Shown here one piece after another: positions 63,833 to 64,000 of a DNA stretch of 64,000 nucleotides. The position numbers and the translations under genes were made by a program. Origin of the DNA: Silvimonas terrae (lineage in GTDB: Bacteria; Pseudomonadota; Gammaproteobacteria; Burkholderiales; Chitinibacteraceae); contig NZ_JACHHN010000006.1 in the NCBI RefSeq assembly GCF_014202765.1, forward strand, positions 62,001-126,000, in the 5' to 3' direction. The notes beneath the pieces are model-generated. The model was not told the DNA's origin and made no database searches. It worked only from the letters and a program-made list of their open reading frames with translations. The stretch's first letter is position 1, and each line of letters begins with the position of its first letter.

Positions 63833-64000
63833 TGATGTACTCCCGCCACCGCGGGTATCAAATGCCTTTAAAACCCACACCGCAAGGCGCTAACGGCGGT
63901 TCATGGTTATAAGTCAGCCACGGTGGGTTGTCGCTCCCGCTCCGAATCCACCCTACGCGCTGGTATCCAACGCAAACCCCGATTACCCCGCCAATTCAGT

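Overview
The window looks like chromosomal DNA of a betaproteobacterium of the order Neisseriales. The DnaN and GyrB sequences, the cytochrome oxidase genes, the Dpp transporter and a secreted GH18 chitinase with two chitin-binding modules fit a chitin-degrading, Chitinibacteraceae-like organism. This placement is inference from protein character; no search was run. Most of the DNA is GC-rich; the 34.4-53.2 kb block and the 10-11.6 kb gene pair are visibly richer in A/T.

Layout. 1-2.3 kb: coxB and the start of coxA (minus strand). 2.6-9.5 kb: a DUF2189 membrane protein and the dppABCDF dipeptide transporter. 9.58 kb: initiator tRNA-Met with promoter and terminator, followed by a 2OG-oxygenase-like / TylF-like methyltransferase pair. 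12.1-18.9 kb: two divergent operons joining polyamine genes (speD, membrane-fused aminopropyltransferase, Tat/lipoprotein amine-oxidase-like flavoprotein) to membrane-associated proteins (SPFH, DUF350, DUF4178). 19-25 kb: small secreted proteins and a DUF899-DUF2182-PhyH operon divergent from a wHTH protein. 25-31 kb: a palindromic repeat cluster, chitinase, PAS-GGDEF diguanylate cyclase, LysE exporter and DHFR-like reductase. 31.1-34.1 kb: a graveyard of restriction genes (truncated mrr, hsdM broken by an inversion, an hsdR scrap) and one intact alpha-helical protein.

34409-53183 is a complete Tn7-like transposon. It has 12-bp terminal inverted repeats starting TGT and ending ACA, a 5-bp target duplication (ACATC) on both sides, and tnsA-tnsB-tnsC-tniQ. 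It sits 3 bp after the gyrB stop codon, so gyrB is the likely attachment gene. Its cargo includes a DEDDh exonuclease and, most importantly, a tightly coupled six-gene operon at 42652-52429: AbrB-like regulator, DUF4007, a 1144-aa P-loop ATPase, a DndC-like PAPS-reductase, a protein with two GHKL ATPase modules, and a receiver-like protein. This set does not match any defence system I can name and is the best candidate for an undescribed system. A sulfur-based nucleic-acid modification or sensing role is inference.

53-64 kb: gyrB, dnaN (with no adjacent dnaA), divergent aceK, a GNAT acetyltransferase, more copies of the palindromic repeat, an LTA-synthase-type sulfatase whose 3' end is duplicated downstream, and an MHS-family MFS transporter.
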